A DNA stretch of 64,000 nt from a beta proteobacterium AAP65 (GCA_001295865.1 LJHW01000024.1:1-64000); one strand, 5' to 3'; numbered from the stretch's first letter, positions 1 through 10,134 are shown. The notes: generated from the letters alone by a model not told the origin. Made by a program: numbers and translations.

Positions 1-1
1 C

Positions 2-2221
2 CGGCTGCTGCGCACGCTTTGGCGGGGCGAGCGCCTGGAGGCGGGCCGCCACACGCGCCAGTGGGACCTGCGCCAGGACGACGGGCAGATCGCCAGCGCG
101 GCCGAGGTGTCGGTGCGGGTGGTCCACCACGACGTGCGCTATGTCTGGCAGGGCGTGGTCGGCAACAGCACGGCCACGGCGGGCACGGTGCCCCAGCGCT
201 CTTACCAGCCACCGGCCAGCCTGGCCGCCGACGGCGACCAGCTGCACATCGCGCTGGGCTACAACGAAGCCCAGTCCTCTCTGAGCGGCCTGCGCACCGG
301 CGAGCCTCAGCGGGCGCACAGCGCCGTCAAGCACACCGACCCCTTCACCGGCATCGGCCTCGTGGCCAGCGATGGCCAGACGCTGTACCTGGCGCAGACC
401 GGCGGCATCAGCAAGGCGGGCTTCGTGTTCGCGCGCCGATTGTCCGACGGGCAGATGCTGAACTTCGCGCAGGGGCAAGCCTTGTGTCTGAACGTCTGGG
501 CGGGCACCCAGCGCTGCTACCCCGACCAGACCTACCCCAGCGTGATGGCCCACCGCGCCGAAGGCGAGGCCCTGCCCACCGGGCTGGCCGTGCAGCGCCA
601 GGGCCGGCTGCTGGCGGTGGCCTACGCCGCCGAACAGCGTGTGCGGATCTACGACAAGCTCAGCGGCGCACTGCTCGCCGACTGGCGCGCCCCTTTGGCG
701 AGCGCAGGGCGCAACCAGCTGGCGATGGGCGCCGACGGCGACCTCTGGATCACGGGCGAGAACGAGGTGCTGCGCTACACCGACCTCGCTGGCACCCCAC
801 GCGAGGTGGGCCGCATCAGCGGGCTCGACCAGCCGCTGGCGCTGGCGGCAGACCCCGCCGATGCGCAGCGCCTCTGGGTGGCCGAGGGCGGCGCTGCACA
901 GTGGGTGCGGCGCTTCGACCTGCGCACGGGCCAGGCCGATCGCAGCCTGGGCCGCCGCGGCGGCTTGCTGGGCCAGGCGGCAGCGGCCCCCGACCGCCTG
1001 TGTTTCACCGCCGCGGCAGGCGCCGCGCAGAGCGCGCTGGCCGTCGACGGCCAGGGCCACGTCTGGGTGGCCGACACCTGCAACAACCGGCTGCAGCGTT
1101 TCACCCCCGAAGGCACCGTGGCCGCTTCGGTGGCCTGGTTGCCGGCCTCCTACACCGCGGCCGTGGACACCGCACAGCCGCAGCGCGTCTTCGCCAACTT
1201 CCTCGAGTTCGAGGTGAGCGCAGAGCCGGCGGCTGAAGGCCGCCCCGCTTGGCGTCTGCTGCGCAACTGGTTGCCGGCCCTGCCCGCGGCATTGCGCGAC
1301 GAACACGCCGCCAATCTGCAATGGGGTGGTTTCACGGCCGTGCACACCCTGGCCAACGGCCGCAGCTATGCGCAGATGAACGTCAAGGGGGTAGCCTGGG
1401 TGGTGGAACTGGGCAGCGACGGCCGCATCCGCCCGGTGCAGGCACTGCAGCCGGCCAGCGCCACACGCACGGCCGAGGTGATGCAGGCCAATGGCGACCT
1501 GCATTGGGCCGTCGACGAGGGGAGCCTGCAACAGGTCATGCGCCGCCGCCTGACGGGTTTTGACAGCGACGGTCTGCCGCGCTGGGCCACCACGGCCACG
1601 GTGCTGGCTTCACTGCCCCGCGACAGCGGCGCGCCCTTCCACCGCATGGGCACCTACACCGGCGTGATGGGCCCCCGCTGGCCGCTGACCGAAACCGGTC
1701 TGCTCATCAGCTTCGACCCCGGCGTGACGGGCAACGAGGGCTTCCACCTGGGCGCCGCCCGCACCGACAGCAGCACCTGGGCCTGGCAGGCCAGCCCCAG
1801 CGGCCCGCTGGACGGCAAGGGCAGCTTCCAGACCCGAGCCAGCGACGCCAACATCCACTACGGCGGCAACGTCGCGATGGTCAGCGGCCGGCAGGTGGTG
1901 TACGGCTACCACGGCGAGTTCTACACCGACCTGGGCAACGGCCGAATCGGCCAGGCCAACCAATTCATGCACTTCCTGGACAACGGGCTCTTCGTCGGCC
2001 AGTTCGGCCAGCCCAGCACGCAGGGCGACGGCCAGCCTGTGCCCGGGCTCAGCGGCAACGCCTTCAGCCCCTGGCTGGTGCGGCACGCTGGGCGCAGCTA
2101 CCTGTACCACAACGACGAATCGTCATGGGGCGGCGTGCACCGCTGGGAACTGCAGGGGGTCGATGACATCGGCGAGCTGCGCGCCAGCGGCGTGCGGGGC
2201 ACGCAGATCGAACTGCGCTGA
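2..2221 (+). CDS. Beta-propeller (NHL-like) protein with FlgD-type Ig-like segment, 5' truncated by the window edge
   Basis: The reading frame is open to the first base, so the N-terminus lies outside the window; about 739 residues are visible. The first ~50 visible residues (WDLRQDDGQIAS..., then HHDVRYVWQGVVGN) resemble the FlgD immunoglobulin-like fold that often precedes secreted propellers. The rest has repeated blades with motifs such as DLWITGENEVLRY, QRLWVAEG and GHVWVADTCNNRLQRF, typical of NHL/SMP-30-like beta-propellers. It probably acts outside the cytoplasm. No catalytic motif was recognised, so the substrate or partner is unknown. An internal ATG-type start near 107 would cut the Ig-like segment and is unlikely to be real. 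A strong hairpin follows the stop. Confidence 0.75.
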   Translation, partial: RLLRTLWRGERLEAGRHTRQWDLRQDDGQIASAAEVSVRVVHHDVRYVWQGVVGNSTATAGTVPQRSYQPPASLAADGDQLHIALGYNEAQSSLSGLRTGEPQRAHSAVKHTDPFTGIGLVASDGQTLYLAQTGGISKAGFVFARRLSDGQMLNFAQGQALCLNVWAGTQRCYPDQTYPSVMAHRAEGEALPTGLAVQRQGRLLAVAYAAEQRVRIYDKLSGALLADWRAPLASAGRNQLAMGADGDLWITGENEVLRYTDLAGTPREVGRISGLDQPLALAADPADAQRLWVAEGGAAQWVRRFDLRTGQADRSLGRRGGLLGQAAAAPDRLCFTAAAGAAQSALAVDGQGHVWVADTCNNRLQRFTPEGTVAASVAWLPASYTAAVDTAQPQRVFANFLEFEVSAEPAAEGRPAWRLLRNWLPALPAALRDEHAANLQWGGFTAVHTLANGRSYAQMNVKGVAWVVELGSDGRIRPVQALQPASATRTAEVMQANGDLHWAVDEGSLQQVMRRRLTGFDSDGLPRWATTATVLASLPRDSGAPFHRMGTYTGVMGPRWPLTETGLLISFDPGVTGNEGFHLGAARTDSSTWAWQASPSGPLDGKGSFQTRASDANIHYGGNVAMVSGRQVVYGYHGEFYTDLGNGRIGQANQFMHFLDNGLFVGQFGQPSTQGDGQPVPGLSGNAFSPWLVRHAGRSYLYHNDESSWGGVHRWELQGVDDIGELRASGVRGTQIELR

Positions 2222-2229
2222 GCAGCGCA

Positions 2230-2258
2230 GGCGGTGGCGGCTTCGGGCCGCCACCGCC
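2230..2258. terminator. Strong GC hairpin after the propeller gene
   Basis: A perfect 12-bp inverted repeat (GGCGGTGGCGGC / GCCGCCACCGCC) encloses a TTCGG loop, close to the stabilising C-UUCG-G tetraloop. It starts 9 bases after the stop of the upstream gene and is followed by GGTTCTC, not a long T run. It lies just before the stop of the small minus-strand frame, so it could work in both directions. Confidence 0.7.
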
Positions 2259-2264
2259 GGGTTC

Positions 2265-2438
2265 TCAAACCTGGCCGGCCACACTCAGCAGCAGCAAGAC
2301 ACAGTAGCCGCCGAGGCTGGCGCAGACCGCGTGTTCAACCCAGGCCATGGGGGCGGCGGGCGACTTGGCGTAAGAGAGCGGCTGCAGAGGTGCCGGGGCA
2401 TGGGCGGTGGGCCGTGCGGCTTGCGAGCGAATGTCCAT
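2265..2438 (-). CDS. Possible small single-pass membrane protein, 57 aa
   Basis: The frame starts MDIRSQAARPTAHAPAPLQP and ends with one hydrophobic segment (AVCASLGGYCVLLLLSVAGQ, about residues 36-55). I chose the internal ATG at 2438 over an earlier in-frame ATG at 2480, because the protein then begins with a plausible basic N-terminus; no strong ribosome-binding site is visible for either. It stands alone between a plus-strand gene and the chemotaxis receptor. The composition looks protein-like but no family is recognised. It could be a chance frame. Confidence 0.4.
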   Translation of the reverse strand: MDIRSQAARPTAHAPAPLQPLSYAKSPAAPMAWVEHAVCASLGGYCVLLLLSVAGQV

Positions 2439-2736
2439 GGTGGTCACGCCTTGTGGGCGTTGCGTGTTTCGGTGGCGCAATGCTGAACGCCGTCCGTGAA
2501 AACCCTAAGTCAACCTGCGCCCTGGTGCGAATTCACCGTCCAGCTGCGCATTCCTTCGCACATCGGCGCGCAAGCGCCAGACCGCACTGGATTCGTGACA
2601 ACTCGATGACATGACCGACCTTCGACCCGAAATTTTCGGCTTCAGTCTTAGGAGGTCCCACCGATATTGCGAGCAACAGAAAGCTTCGCGCGCAACAGAA
2701 GCGACCCGTTGACGCCACAAATTCCCTGGAGCTTGT
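2439..2736. promoter_or_regulatory. Non-coding region upstream of the chemotaxis receptor
   Basis: About 300 bases, less GC-rich than the neighbours. It holds CCTAAG at 2504-2509 and CTTAGG at 2647-2652, the hexamer that recurs in other intergenic regions of this window, and GTGACA at about 2596. A 13-base near-repeat (GCGAGCAACAGAA at 2669-2681 and GCGCGCAACAGAA at 2688-2700) has a 19-base period, about two helical turns. A weak GGAG precedes the ATG at 2737. No clear sigma-28 or sigma-54 promoter was recognised. Confidence 0.4.
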
Positions 2737-4740
2737 ATGTCCTTCACACCGTCTCCCGCTCAGCGCACCGGCCTGGCCGAGCTCTTCCGGTACCACGGCG
2801 CCTGGTCGCCCGGCGTGCGCCTGTTCCGACAACTTCGTTTCAGGATGAAGGCGCTGCTGATATCGGCAGTGCTGCTGCTGCCGGCGGTGGTGCTGGGCAC
2901 GGCCTACCTGGCTGACAAGCAGGCGCAGCTGGAGTTTTCACAGAAAGAACGCATCGGCGTGGCGGCCATGCAGCAGTTCGTGCCGGTGCTGCTGGGCGTG
3001 CTGGAAACCCGCAACGCCACGCGCGCGATGCTGGGTGACTTCGACGTGAGCCAGGACTACAGCGCCGCACGCGGCCGCGTCGACCAGGCCTTGACGGCCA
3101 TGGACGCCCACCTCAAGACCACCGGCGACCCGCTGGGCCTGACGCCCAAGCTCGACGCCATGCGCAGCGCCTGGGTGGTCACCGCCAGCAGCAAGAACGG
3201 CGCCGATGACAAGGGCCGCACCGTCTTCGGCCCGGTGACGGAATCATCGTTGCAGGTGCTGCAGGGCATCAGTGACGAATCGAACCTCGTGCTCGACCCC
3301 GACATGGATTCGCTGTACACCATCTTGGCGGTGTTCGTGAACCTGCCCAAGACCAGCGAAGACCTGGGCCAGTTGTGGGGCTGGGGCACTTACGCCCTGG
3401 CGAAGTCGGGCCTGGACAGCCCCGAGCAGTACAAGCGCCATGCGGTGTGGAACGCACGCACCGCTGCTGGCATCGACGATGCGAAGCAGGCTTTTGCACG
3501 TGCGTTCGCGGCGAACCCGGCGCTGAAGGAGAAGATCGACCTCAGCGGTCTGGACAAGGCGCTGCAGTTCCAGGCCATGGCCGACGTGACCGAGATGATG
3601 AAGATCTCGATGGAGCCGGCCGAGGTCTACAAGGCCGGCCATGAAGCCGTGAAGGCCTACTTCACCGTGTTCGACTCGGCGCTGCCCGCCATCGACGCCT
3701 TGCTGGCCGCCCGCGTCGAGGGCCTGGAGGCCGCGCGCAACGTTCGCTTCATCGTCACGATCACCGCCCTGCTGTTGGGCGCCTACCTGTTCGTCTGCTT
3801 TGCACGGGTGATGGATGGCGGGCTCGAGGAGGTGGCGCGCCACCTGAATCTCATGGCCGACGGCGACCTGACGCAATCGCCCCGGCCCTGGGGCAACGAC
3901 GAAGCCGCCCACCTGATGCTGGCCCTGGCGCGCACGCAGGACTCGATGCGGCGCATCGTGCAAGAAGTGCGCACCGCTTCTGACGGCATCGTGCACGCCA
4001 GCACCGAGATCGCCGCAGGCTCGATGGACCTGTCCACGCGCACCGAGCGCACGGCGGCCGAGTTGCAGCAGACGGCGGCGTCGCTGGAGGAGATCAACGC
4101 CACGCTCGCCAACACGAGTTCGAACACGCAGCGGGCCACGACACTGGCGTCCGACAATGCCAACGCCGCCGACCGCGGCGGCCGGGTGATCGGCGACGCG
4201 GTCGCGACGATGGCGCAGATCAACGCCGCATCCAAACGCATCGGCGACATCATCAGCACCATCGATGGCATCGCCTTCCAGACCAACATCCTGGCGCTCA
4301 ACGCCGCCGTGGAAGCGGCACGGGCCGGCGAGCAAGGCCGCGGCTTCGCGGTCGTGGCCAGCGAAGTGCGAAGCCTGGCGCAGCGCAGCGCCACCGCGGC
4401 GCGCGAAATCAAATCGCTCATCACCGACACGGTGGAGAAGGTCAACGCCGGCACCGGGGTTGTCGAGCACGCCGGGCGCGAGATGCAGATGGTGGTGGGC
4501 GGCGTGGGCGCCATCGGTACGCTCATCGGCGACATCGCAACGGCCGCATCTCAGCAGGGTGAAGGCGTGAAGCAGGTGAGCCAGTCGGTCAACGATCTCG
4601 ACCAATGGACCCAGCAGAACGCAGCGCTCGTCGAACAGACCGCCGCTGCCTCGGCCTCGCTGCAGCAGCAGGCGCAGGAACTGGCCAAGGCCGTGGCCCG
4701 CTTCAGGCTGGCCGAAGGCTCGCCCCTCTCAGCTGCCTGA
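2737..4740 (+). CDS. Methyl-accepting chemotaxis protein
   Basis: A 667-residue inner-membrane chemoreceptor. A first membrane helix at about residues 38-58 and a second at about 338-358 flank a periplasmic sensor of ~280 residues with no recognised ligand motif. A HAMP linker follows (about 360-410), then a long MCP signalling coiled coil. The hairpin tip is clear: [20 protein letters not shown] near residues 508-527, then [18 protein letters not shown]. This is the region that contacts CheA and CheW. The N-terminal ~37 cytoplasmic residues are longer than usual. No other chemotaxis gene is nearby, so it is an orphan receptor. Its last 12 bases overlap the end of the convergent wcaI-like gene. 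Confidence 0.93.
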   Translation: MSFTPSPAQRTGLAELFRYHGAWSPGVRLFRQLRFRMKALLISAVLLLPAVVLGTAYLADKQAQLEFSQKERIGVAAMQQFVPVLLGVLETRNATRAMLGDFDVSQDYSAARGRVDQALTAMDAHLKTTGDPLGLTPKLDAMRSAWVVTASSKNGADDKGRTVFGPVTESSLQVLQGISDESNLVLDPDMDSLYTILAVFVNLPKTSEDLGQLWGWGTYALAKSGLDSPEQYKRHAVWNARTAAGIDDAKQAFARAFAANPALKEKIDLSGLDKALQFQAMADVTEMMKISMEPAEVYKAGHEAVKAYFTVFDSALPAIDALLAARVEGLEAARNVRFIVTITALLLGAYLFVCFARVMDGGLEEVARHLNLMADGDLTQSPRPWGNDEAAHLMLALARTQDSMRRIVQEVRTASDGIVHASTEIAAGSMDLSTRTERTAAELQQTAASLEEINATLANTSSNTQRATTLASDNANAADRGGRVIGDAVATMAQINAASKRIGDIISTIDGIAFQTNILALNAAVEAARAGEQGRGFAVVASEVRSLAQRSATAAREIKSLITDTVEKVNAGTGVVEHAGREMQMVVGGVGAIGTLIGDIATAASQQGEGVKQVSQSVNDLDQWTQQNAALVEQTAAASASLQQQAQELAKAVARFRLAEGSPLSAA

Positions 4741-6141
4741 AGCCTGCGCTGGCCGCTGGCCCAGGGGCGCCGGCAACGGCCCCACCTCCTCGGTGGGGGC
4801 CCGACCGCCGGCCCAGCTGCGAAGCTCGGCATCGAGCGTGTCCATCACCGCCTCGCGGTCCAGCCGCAGGTGGGCCAGGTGCAGCGCCGCCTCACCCAAG
4901 CGCAGGCGCTCGGCATCGTCATCGCACAGCGCCTCGATGGCCTGCGCGAAAGCCTCGGCCGACTCGGGCTGCACACAGCGCCCGGCATGCTGCACCAGCG
5001 TGGCGATCTCGCTGTCGGCATCAACGCCGGCCACGATGGCACGGCCGCTGGCGAGCATGCCGCCCAGCTTGGACGGCAGCACCAGGTCTGCGGCCTGGCG
5101 CAATTGCGGCAGCAGGTGCAGGTCGGCCAGCGCCAGCAATGCACCCAGCTCGTGTGCGGGCCGCAGGTCGATGAAGCGCAGCCCCGGCAGGCCGCTGCCC
5201 GCTTCTTCCAATGCAGACCTCATCTCGCCTTGCCCGCACAGCAGGAACACGATGTCGTCACGGTGGCGCAGAAGCGCTGCGGCCTGCACCAGCGTGTGCA
5301 GGCCCTGCTTGCGGTTCATCGTGCCCGAGAACAACGCCACCTTCTGCACGGGCGAGATGCCGATCTGGCTGCGCAAGGTGGCCGCGGCATCGGCTTGTTG
5401 GGTGGGGTCCAGCGCGTCCAGATCCACCCAGTTGGGCAGCAGGCTGCCGCGCGCCAGGCCAACGCCCTTGCACGCCAGATGGCGCAGCATCCGGCGTGAG
5501 ATCGTCGACACCTGGTCGAAGCTGGCCAGCAAGGCACGTTCGGCCACACCGAAAAGCCTGCGCAGCAGGCTGCCGCGCAGCAAACCGAGGCGGAACGCGG
5601 CGTCGAACTCCAGGTCCTGCACGTGCAGCCAGGCTTTGGCGCCGCACAGCCGCGCCGTCAACCAGGCCACAGGGGCACTCAAGGTCGCCGGCGCCACCGT
5701 GCCCACCACGGCGGGGCGCCACTGCCACCCCAGCCACAGCATCACCGGCAGGCTGCTCAGCGCGAAACTGGCCTGGTAAAGCAGGCGGGCAGCGCCGCCG
5801 GGCCTGCGCGGCACCCAGGTCGGGCAGCGAAGCACCGTCAGGCCGGGCTGGCTGCGCTCGACGCTGTAGCGCCACGCCGCATGACCGGGCTGTACCGACC
5901 ACGAAGGGTAGTGCGGCGGTGCGCACACCACCATCACCTCGTTGCCGCGCGCCGCCAGGCTTTCGGTCATCTCGCCCGAGTACTTGCCGATGCCGGTCAG
6001 CTCGGGGCTGTAGTTCAGGCTCAGCAGCAGCAGCCTCTGGCCCGCAGGCGCTGATGCACCGGCGGCCGTCGGGTGGGTCAGCGCAGCGCTGGCAAGGGAT
6101 TCCATGGCCCCGAGGTTGCTTCGTGGCGGTGACCCCGCCAT
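4729..6141 (-). CDS. WcaI-type glycosyltransferase (GT4)
   Basis: A 470-residue retaining GT-B glycosyltransferase related to colanic-acid WcaI. The N-terminal Rossmann segment begins [20 protein letters not shown] (about residues 36-55), typical of WcaI, and the C-terminal half contains [20 protein letters not shown] and a glycine-rich donor-binding region ([20 protein letters not shown]). It would add a sugar to the lipid-linked EPS repeat on the cytoplasmic face. It is the last gene of the long minus-strand run. The start is uncertain: an ATG 36 bases downstream (6105, preceded by CGGGG) would remove 12 residues. The stop overlaps the convergent chemoreceptor gene by 12 bases. Confidence 0.88.
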   Translation of the reverse strand: MAGSPPRSNLGAMESLASAALTHPTAAGASAPAGQRLLLLSLNYSPELTGIGKYSGEMTESLAARGNEVMVVCAPPHYPSWSVQPGHAAWRYSVERSQPGLTVLRCPTWVPRRPGGAARLLYQASFALSSLPVMLWLGWQWRPAVVGTVAPATLSAPVAWLTARLCGAKAWLHVQDLEFDAAFRLGLLRGSLLRRLFGVAERALLASFDQVSTISRRMLRHLACKGVGLARGSLLPNWVDLDALDPTQQADAAATLRSQIGISPVQKVALFSGTMNRKQGLHTLVQAAALLRHRDDIVFLLCGQGEMRSALEEAGSGLPGLRFIDLRPAHELGALLALADLHLLPQLRQAADLVLPSKLGGMLASGRAIVAGVDADSEIATLVQHAGRCVQPESAEAFAQAIEALCDDDAERLRLGEAALHLAHLRLDREAVMDTLDAELRSWAGGRAPTEEVGPLPAPLGQRPAQASGS

Positions 6142-6169
6142 GTCGGCAAGCGCCTCGGACCTAGTCCGT

Positions 6170-7036
6170 TCAGGCCGTCGGCCTGGTGCCGTGCGTGGGC
6201 AAGGCGGCCGGTCGGCGCCAGCGGCGCCACCACAGCGGCTGCGCCGGCCCGGAAGCCGGCGGCTTGCGCGTCAGCACCGAGCCCACGAGGTTGAAGGGCG
6301 CCAGCAAAGCCGCCGCCGCTTCCAGGTCGGCGAGCGAGGTGCCGTGTTCTTCCGCCACCAGCAGCGTGGTGTCGGCCAGCGGCAGCAAGGCCATCGCGTC
6401 GGCGGTGTCCAGCAGCGGCGGCATGTCGATGACGACCACACGGTCGGGGTAGCGCTGCCGGATTTCCTGCCCCAGCCGCTGCATCGCACGCGTGCCCAGC
6501 AGTTCGGCCGACGCCGGGCCTCCGCGCCTGCCGCCCGGCAGCACCACCAGGCGTTGCACGCCCGGGTTCACCAGCAAGGTCTCCAGCGGCGTGCCGTCGC
6601 TCAGATGTTCGCCCAACCCGGGCGCTTCGCCCAGCCCCAGCAGACTCTGCAAGCCGTGGCCCGACAGATCGGCATCCACCAGCAGCACCGTGCGGTCGAG
6701 TTCGGCGGCCATGGCCAGCGCCAGGTTCAGCGCCGTCAGCGACTTGCCGGCGATCGCCCGCGGGCTGGTGACGGCCAACAGGCTGTGGCCATCGGCCTGC
6801 AGGCGTTGCAGCAACTGGCTGCGCAAGCGCTTGAACACTTCGGCGAGTTCCGACCGGTCGGCCCGCACCACCCCGGGCAGGCGCTGCAGGCGCTCGACGC
6901 AACCCGCCAGCACACGCGTCTGCGTGTACACGATGTTCAGCGGGCCACCAGGCGGCGGCGGCAGCGGCTCGGCCTGTGGCGACCCAAGCTCGGTCCGCAG
7001 CGGCAAGGGCTCCGCGGGACGCAGGGGGGCATTCAT
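6170..7036 (-). CDS. BY-kinase-like ATPase (CpsD/XrtA-associated kinase family)
   Basis: A 288-residue soluble P-loop protein of the MinD/ParA-like bacterial tyrosine-kinase family, which partners Wzz-type proteins to control EPS chain length. Visible motifs are a degenerate Walker A (TSPRAIAGKSLTALNLA, about residue 104 onward), Walker A' (TVLLVDADLSGHGLQ) and Walker B (DRVVVIDMPPLLDT). The usual PGEGK part of Walker A reads AIAGK, and the C-terminus (PTHGTRPTA) lacks the usual tyrosine cluster, so it may not autophosphorylate in the classic way. It starts 4 bases after the chain-length gene ends, suggesting co-translation. Confidence 0.85.
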   Translation of the reverse strand: MNAPLRPAEPLPLRTELGSPQAEPLPPPPGGPLNIVYTQTRVLAGCVERLQRLPGVVRADRSELAEVFKRLRSQLLQRLQADGHSLLAVTSPRAIAGKSLTALNLALAMAAELDRTVLLVDADLSGHGLQSLLGLGEAPGLGEHLSDGTPLETLLVNPGVQRLVVLPGGRRGGPASAELLGTRAMQRLGQEIRQRYPDRVVVIDMPPLLDTADAMALLPLADTTLLVAEEHGTSLADLEAAAALLAPFNLVGSVLTRKPPASGPAQPLWWRRWRRPAALPTHGTRPTA

Positions 7037-7040
7037 GGTG

Positions 7041-8819
7041 TCAGATTCCCAGTCGGCGCAAGAGGCCGTAGCCGGCCACGTCCAGCGGCATCACAAAGTG
7101 GTGGAAGCCGGCAGCCGCAGCCGACAGCAGCAGGGCCAGCAACAGCAGGCTGCCGAGCACGATGCGCACGCGGCGCTGCGACGACATGGGCTGCGCTTGC
7201 GCCGGCAGCACCGCCAGCACCGGCACCTGCAACACACGCACGAGGTCGCGCGCGCCGTTCACCGTCTGGTCCAGCGCTTCGCGCAGGTAGACGGCCAGCA
7301 CGGCGCCCACCAGTGCCAGCACGGCGCCCATGGCCATGATGAGCTGGCGGTTGGGGCGGTGCGGCCGCTCGGGATAGATGGGCGGCTCGATGACGGTGAA
7401 ACGCTCGGCCTTGCGGCTGCGTTCCAGTTGCTCGGCCACCTGCGCCTGCATGCTCTTGTCGCGCAGGTCGCGAAAACGTGCCCGCGAGGTGTCGAGGTCA
7501 CGCACCAGCTCCAGGTACTGGCGCTCGACGTCGGGCGATTGCGACACCCGCGCCGCCATCTCGGCCTGGCGCTTCTGCAGCTCGGTGCGTTCGGCACGCA
7601 GCATCTGCAGCTGCGAGCCCGTGGTTTCCAGCTGGGCCCGCAGCGACAGGTACAGCGGGTTGTCCGGCCGGCTGGGTGACGCGGTGCCCGCGCCCGGGTC
7701 GTTGCGCACCAGCATCTCCAGCGTCTGCAGCGTGCGCTGCAAACGCTGCACATCGGGGTGTTGCTCGGCGTAGCGCTGGCGCAGCTGGGCCAGTTCTTCT
7801 TTCAGGCGGCGCAGCTCGCGCTCGCGGTCGGCCCCGCCGGGCTGCGGCCCGGCCTGGGCCTGCAGCGTGGCGATCTCGCGGCGCAAGCGGCGCACGTCAG
7901 GGTGGCTCTCGCTGTACTGGGCCTGGGCCTGGGCCAGTTGCAGCTGCAGCACACGCAGCCGGTCGTCGGGTTCGAGCAGCGGCGTGCCGCCACCGGCCAG
8001 CGGTGCCTGCGGCCGCGTCTCGCTGAGCTGGGCCTGCAACTGCAGCTGCCGGTCGGCCATGAAGGTGATCTCGCGTTCGACGCGCTGCAGTTCCAGCTCG
8101 GCGCGTTCGTTGGCCATCAGGTTGGACAGCGCGAGGTCGGGGGTGCGCCCCTGGTGCCGCTGCTTGAAGTCCGACAGCTGCTGCTCGACCTGGCCGATGT
8201 GCGCGCTGACGCGCGACAGCTCTTCCTCCAGGAAAGAGGTGGTCTCGGCCGCCTTTTCCTGGCGGTTCTTGATGTTCTCGTTGAGGAAGAGCGTGGTCAG
8301 CTCGTTGGCGATCTTCTGCGCGCTGGCCGCTTCTTCGCTGTCGTAGGACAACGTGAACGCGATGGTCGCCCGCACGGGAGCGCCGGTGCGGCGGTCGGTG
8401 ACCTCGGCACTCACGGGCGTGAGCTTGATGTCGCGCCGCATGCGGTCGAGGATCTCTTCGCTGGTGGAACGCTGGCGTGCCTGGGCGTACAGCCCGTGGC
8501 GATCGGCCAGGCCCAGCAAGGTGGCACGTGTCATCACCTGCTGGCTGATGACCTGGATGCGCTCGTCGGCATAGCTGGTGACGGTGGAACGCACCAGTTC
8601 CTGCGGAATCTCCTGCTCCTTGATGAGGATGGTGGCCGTCGACCGGTACACCGCCGGCAGCAGCAGCGCGATGGCCGCGCTCAGCGCCAGCAGCAGCAGC
8701 AGCACGCCGAACAACAGCCCGCGGCGGCGTTGCAGCACCTGCAGGTGGTCAGACAGGCGCCGGCCTTCGTCGGCGGCAGGGTTCCACGCCAGGGTGGCGT
8801 CTTCGCTGGTGGCGGGCAT
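7041..8819 (-). CDS. Wzz/GNVR-type polysaccharide chain-length determinant
   Basis: A 592-residue inner-membrane polysaccharide co-polymerase resembling the exosortase-associated chain-length proteins. Starting at MPATSEDATLAWNPAADEG, the first membrane helix lies at about residues 35-57 and is followed by a Wzz domain (YRSTATILIKEQEIPQELVR). A long coiled coil and GNVR segment cover about 200-470. A proline-rich PERPHRPNRQLIMAMGAVLA precedes a second helix, and a third helix lies near the C-terminus. I chose the ATG at 8819 over 8933 because the longer form adds a non-membrane leader that overlaps the upstream gene. It should pair with the downstream kinase-like ATPase and the upstream Wza-like lipoprotein. 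Confidence 0.9.
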   Translation of the reverse strand: MPATSEDATLAWNPAADEGRRLSDHLQVLQRRRGLLFGVLLLLLALSAAIALLLPAVYRSTATILIKEQEIPQELVRSTVTSYADERIQVISQQVMTRATLLGLADRHGLYAQARQRSTSEEILDRMRRDIKLTPVSAEVTDRRTGAPVRATIAFTLSYDSEEAASAQKIANELTTLFLNENIKNRQEKAAETTSFLEEELSRVSAHIGQVEQQLSDFKQRHQGRTPDLALSNLMANERAELELQRVEREITFMADRQLQLQAQLSETRPQAPLAGGGTPLLEPDDRLRVLQLQLAQAQAQYSESHPDVRRLRREIATLQAQAGPQPGGADRERELRRLKEELAQLRQRYAEQHPDVQRLQRTLQTLEMLVRNDPGAGTASPSRPDNPLYLSLRAQLETTGSQLQMLRAERTELQKRQAEMAARVSQSPDVERQYLELVRDLDTSRARFRDLRDKSMQAQVAEQLERSRKAERFTVIEPPIYPERPHRPNRQLIMAMGAVLALVGAVLAVYLREALDQTVNGARDLVRVLQVPVLAVLPAQAQPMSSQRRVRIVLGSLLLLALLLSAAAAGFHHFVMPLDVAGYGLLRRLGI

Positions 8820-8844
8820 GGGGTGGGCGCGGGGCGTGAAGGCC

Positions 8845-10134
8845 TCAGGGGTGATGCAGGACTGTGCTGCGCAGATATTGCAAACTGATGGAAAACATCT
8901 GCGCACGGGCCCCGGATCCGGGGGTCGCGCCATCGAAGCGGCGCCACTGCGCCTGCAAGCTCAAGGTCCAGGGCTCGCTGAGCCGCCAATGGTTGTCAAG
9001 CGTCAGGCTCTGCAGGCGCGCGCGCGCCGGCCGCGCAGCGCCAACGATCGCCGGCAGCGCTGCCTGGGTGCTGGAGTGGGTCAGCAGCAGCGCCGTGCGC
9101 CAGGTTTCCGAAGCCGTGAACTCCGCGCTGAGGCTGCCGCGGTCTTCGCGGTCCACGCCGGCGGGCCCAGGCGTCAGCGTTCGGGAGGCCGCAGCCGCCA
9201 AGCCCAGACGAGGCCCCCAGAGCCAGCGGCCGCTGGCGCTGTACTGGCCTTCTCGGCGCTGCACACGCACGACTTCCTGCGTCGGCACCGGCGCGACGAT
9301 GCCGGCCTGGCAGAACTGCACCGGCAACGGGCAGGCGAAACCGAAACGCGTGGCCTGCTGCGTGGTGCGCGACTGCGCCACCGAGAGGTTGAAAGACAGC
9401 CGCTCGCTGGCCGCGTGGCTCAGCCCCAGGCGCAGGCTGTCAATCTCGGTGCGCGCGGCGGCGGCCTGCTGCAGGGCCTGCACCGTGCGGCCTGCACTCA
9501 GGCTGAGCGTGCTGCGCTCGGTCCAGTCCCAGCGGCCCGCCAGGCTGAGGCCGTTCAAGCGGTAGCCCGGGTTCGCAGCGGGGCCCGCTGTGTCCAGGCG
9601 GGCGTACCGCGTCAGGCCCTGGCTCCAGCCCAGTTCGCTGCGCCAGCGTTCGTGCCAGGCATAGGTCCAGTCGAGCCCCGCCTCGCTCACGGTCTGCGCC
9701 TGCCGGCCCAGCGCTGCTTCGGCGGCGCTGGTGTCGGCCGCATCGAGGGTTTGCTCACGCCGCCAGACCAGGCTGCCCAGGGCGCTGTGGCGCTCGCCCC
9801 GCAGGCGCTGGCGCAGAACCAAACGACCCTGCGCGTTGTCGTCAGCGCCGCCCGGCGCCTGGCTCTCGGTCCAACGCCGGCCGAGAGTGAACGCGGCCTC
9901 GGCCTCGGACTCGGCCGCATCGCTGCGCCTTTGCAGGCGGGCATGCCCCAGCCACTGGAGCAGACTCTCAGCCACTCGCGGGGCAGCGGCCGCCGCCAGG
10001 CCCGGGTTGGTGTCGTGCTGCAAGCGCGCCTGCGTGCCATGCTCGGCGGACCAGCCCTGGGCCGAGGCCGCCACGGGCGCGATGACCAGCACCGCCCAGC
10101 CCCAGCGGGCCGGCAGCCAGCTCCGGCGCTTCAC
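8845..10134 (-). CDS. PEP-CTERM-system-associated outer-membrane beta-barrel (TIGR03016-like)
   Basis: A 429-residue protein with signal peptide (VKRRSWLPARWGWAVLVIAP, cleavage near ASAQG). Many alternating-polarity strands follow and the C-terminus is barrel-like (QMFSISLQYLRSTVLHHP). It fits the outer-membrane family encoded beside Wza and Wzz in exosortase-linked EPS loci, possibly an export or assembly porin. The GTG start at 10134 overlaps the stop of the preceding wza-like gene (GTGA). A much longer frame upstream is the shadow of that gene. Family assignment rests on context and barrel pattern, so exact function is inferred. Confidence 0.8.
   Translation of the reverse strand: MKRRSWLPARWGWAVLVIAPVAASAQGWSAEHGTQARLQHDTNPGLAAAAAPRVAESLLQWLGHARLQRRSDAAESEAEAAFTLGRRWTESQAPGGADDNAQGRLVLRQRLRGERHSALGSLVWRREQTLDAADTSAAEAALGRQAQTVSEAGLDWTYAWHERWRSELGWSQGLTRYARLDTAGPAANPGYRLNGLSLAGRWDWTERSTLSLSAGRTVQALQQAAAARTEIDSLRLGLSHAASERLSFNLSVAQSRTTQQATRFGFACPLPVQFCQAGIVAPVPTQEVVRVQRREGQYSASGRWLWGPRLGLAAAASRTLTPGPAGVDREDRGSLSAEFTASETWRTALLLTHSSTQAALPAIVGAARPARARLQSLTLDNHWRLSEPWTLSLQAQWRRFDGATPGSGARAQMFSISLQYLRSTVLHHP

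Noticed and set aside
3244-4605. Long minus-strand frame inside the chemoreceptor gene
   Set aside because: Its translation is His/Arg-rich without domains and it lies opposite a well-conserved MCP signalling domain.
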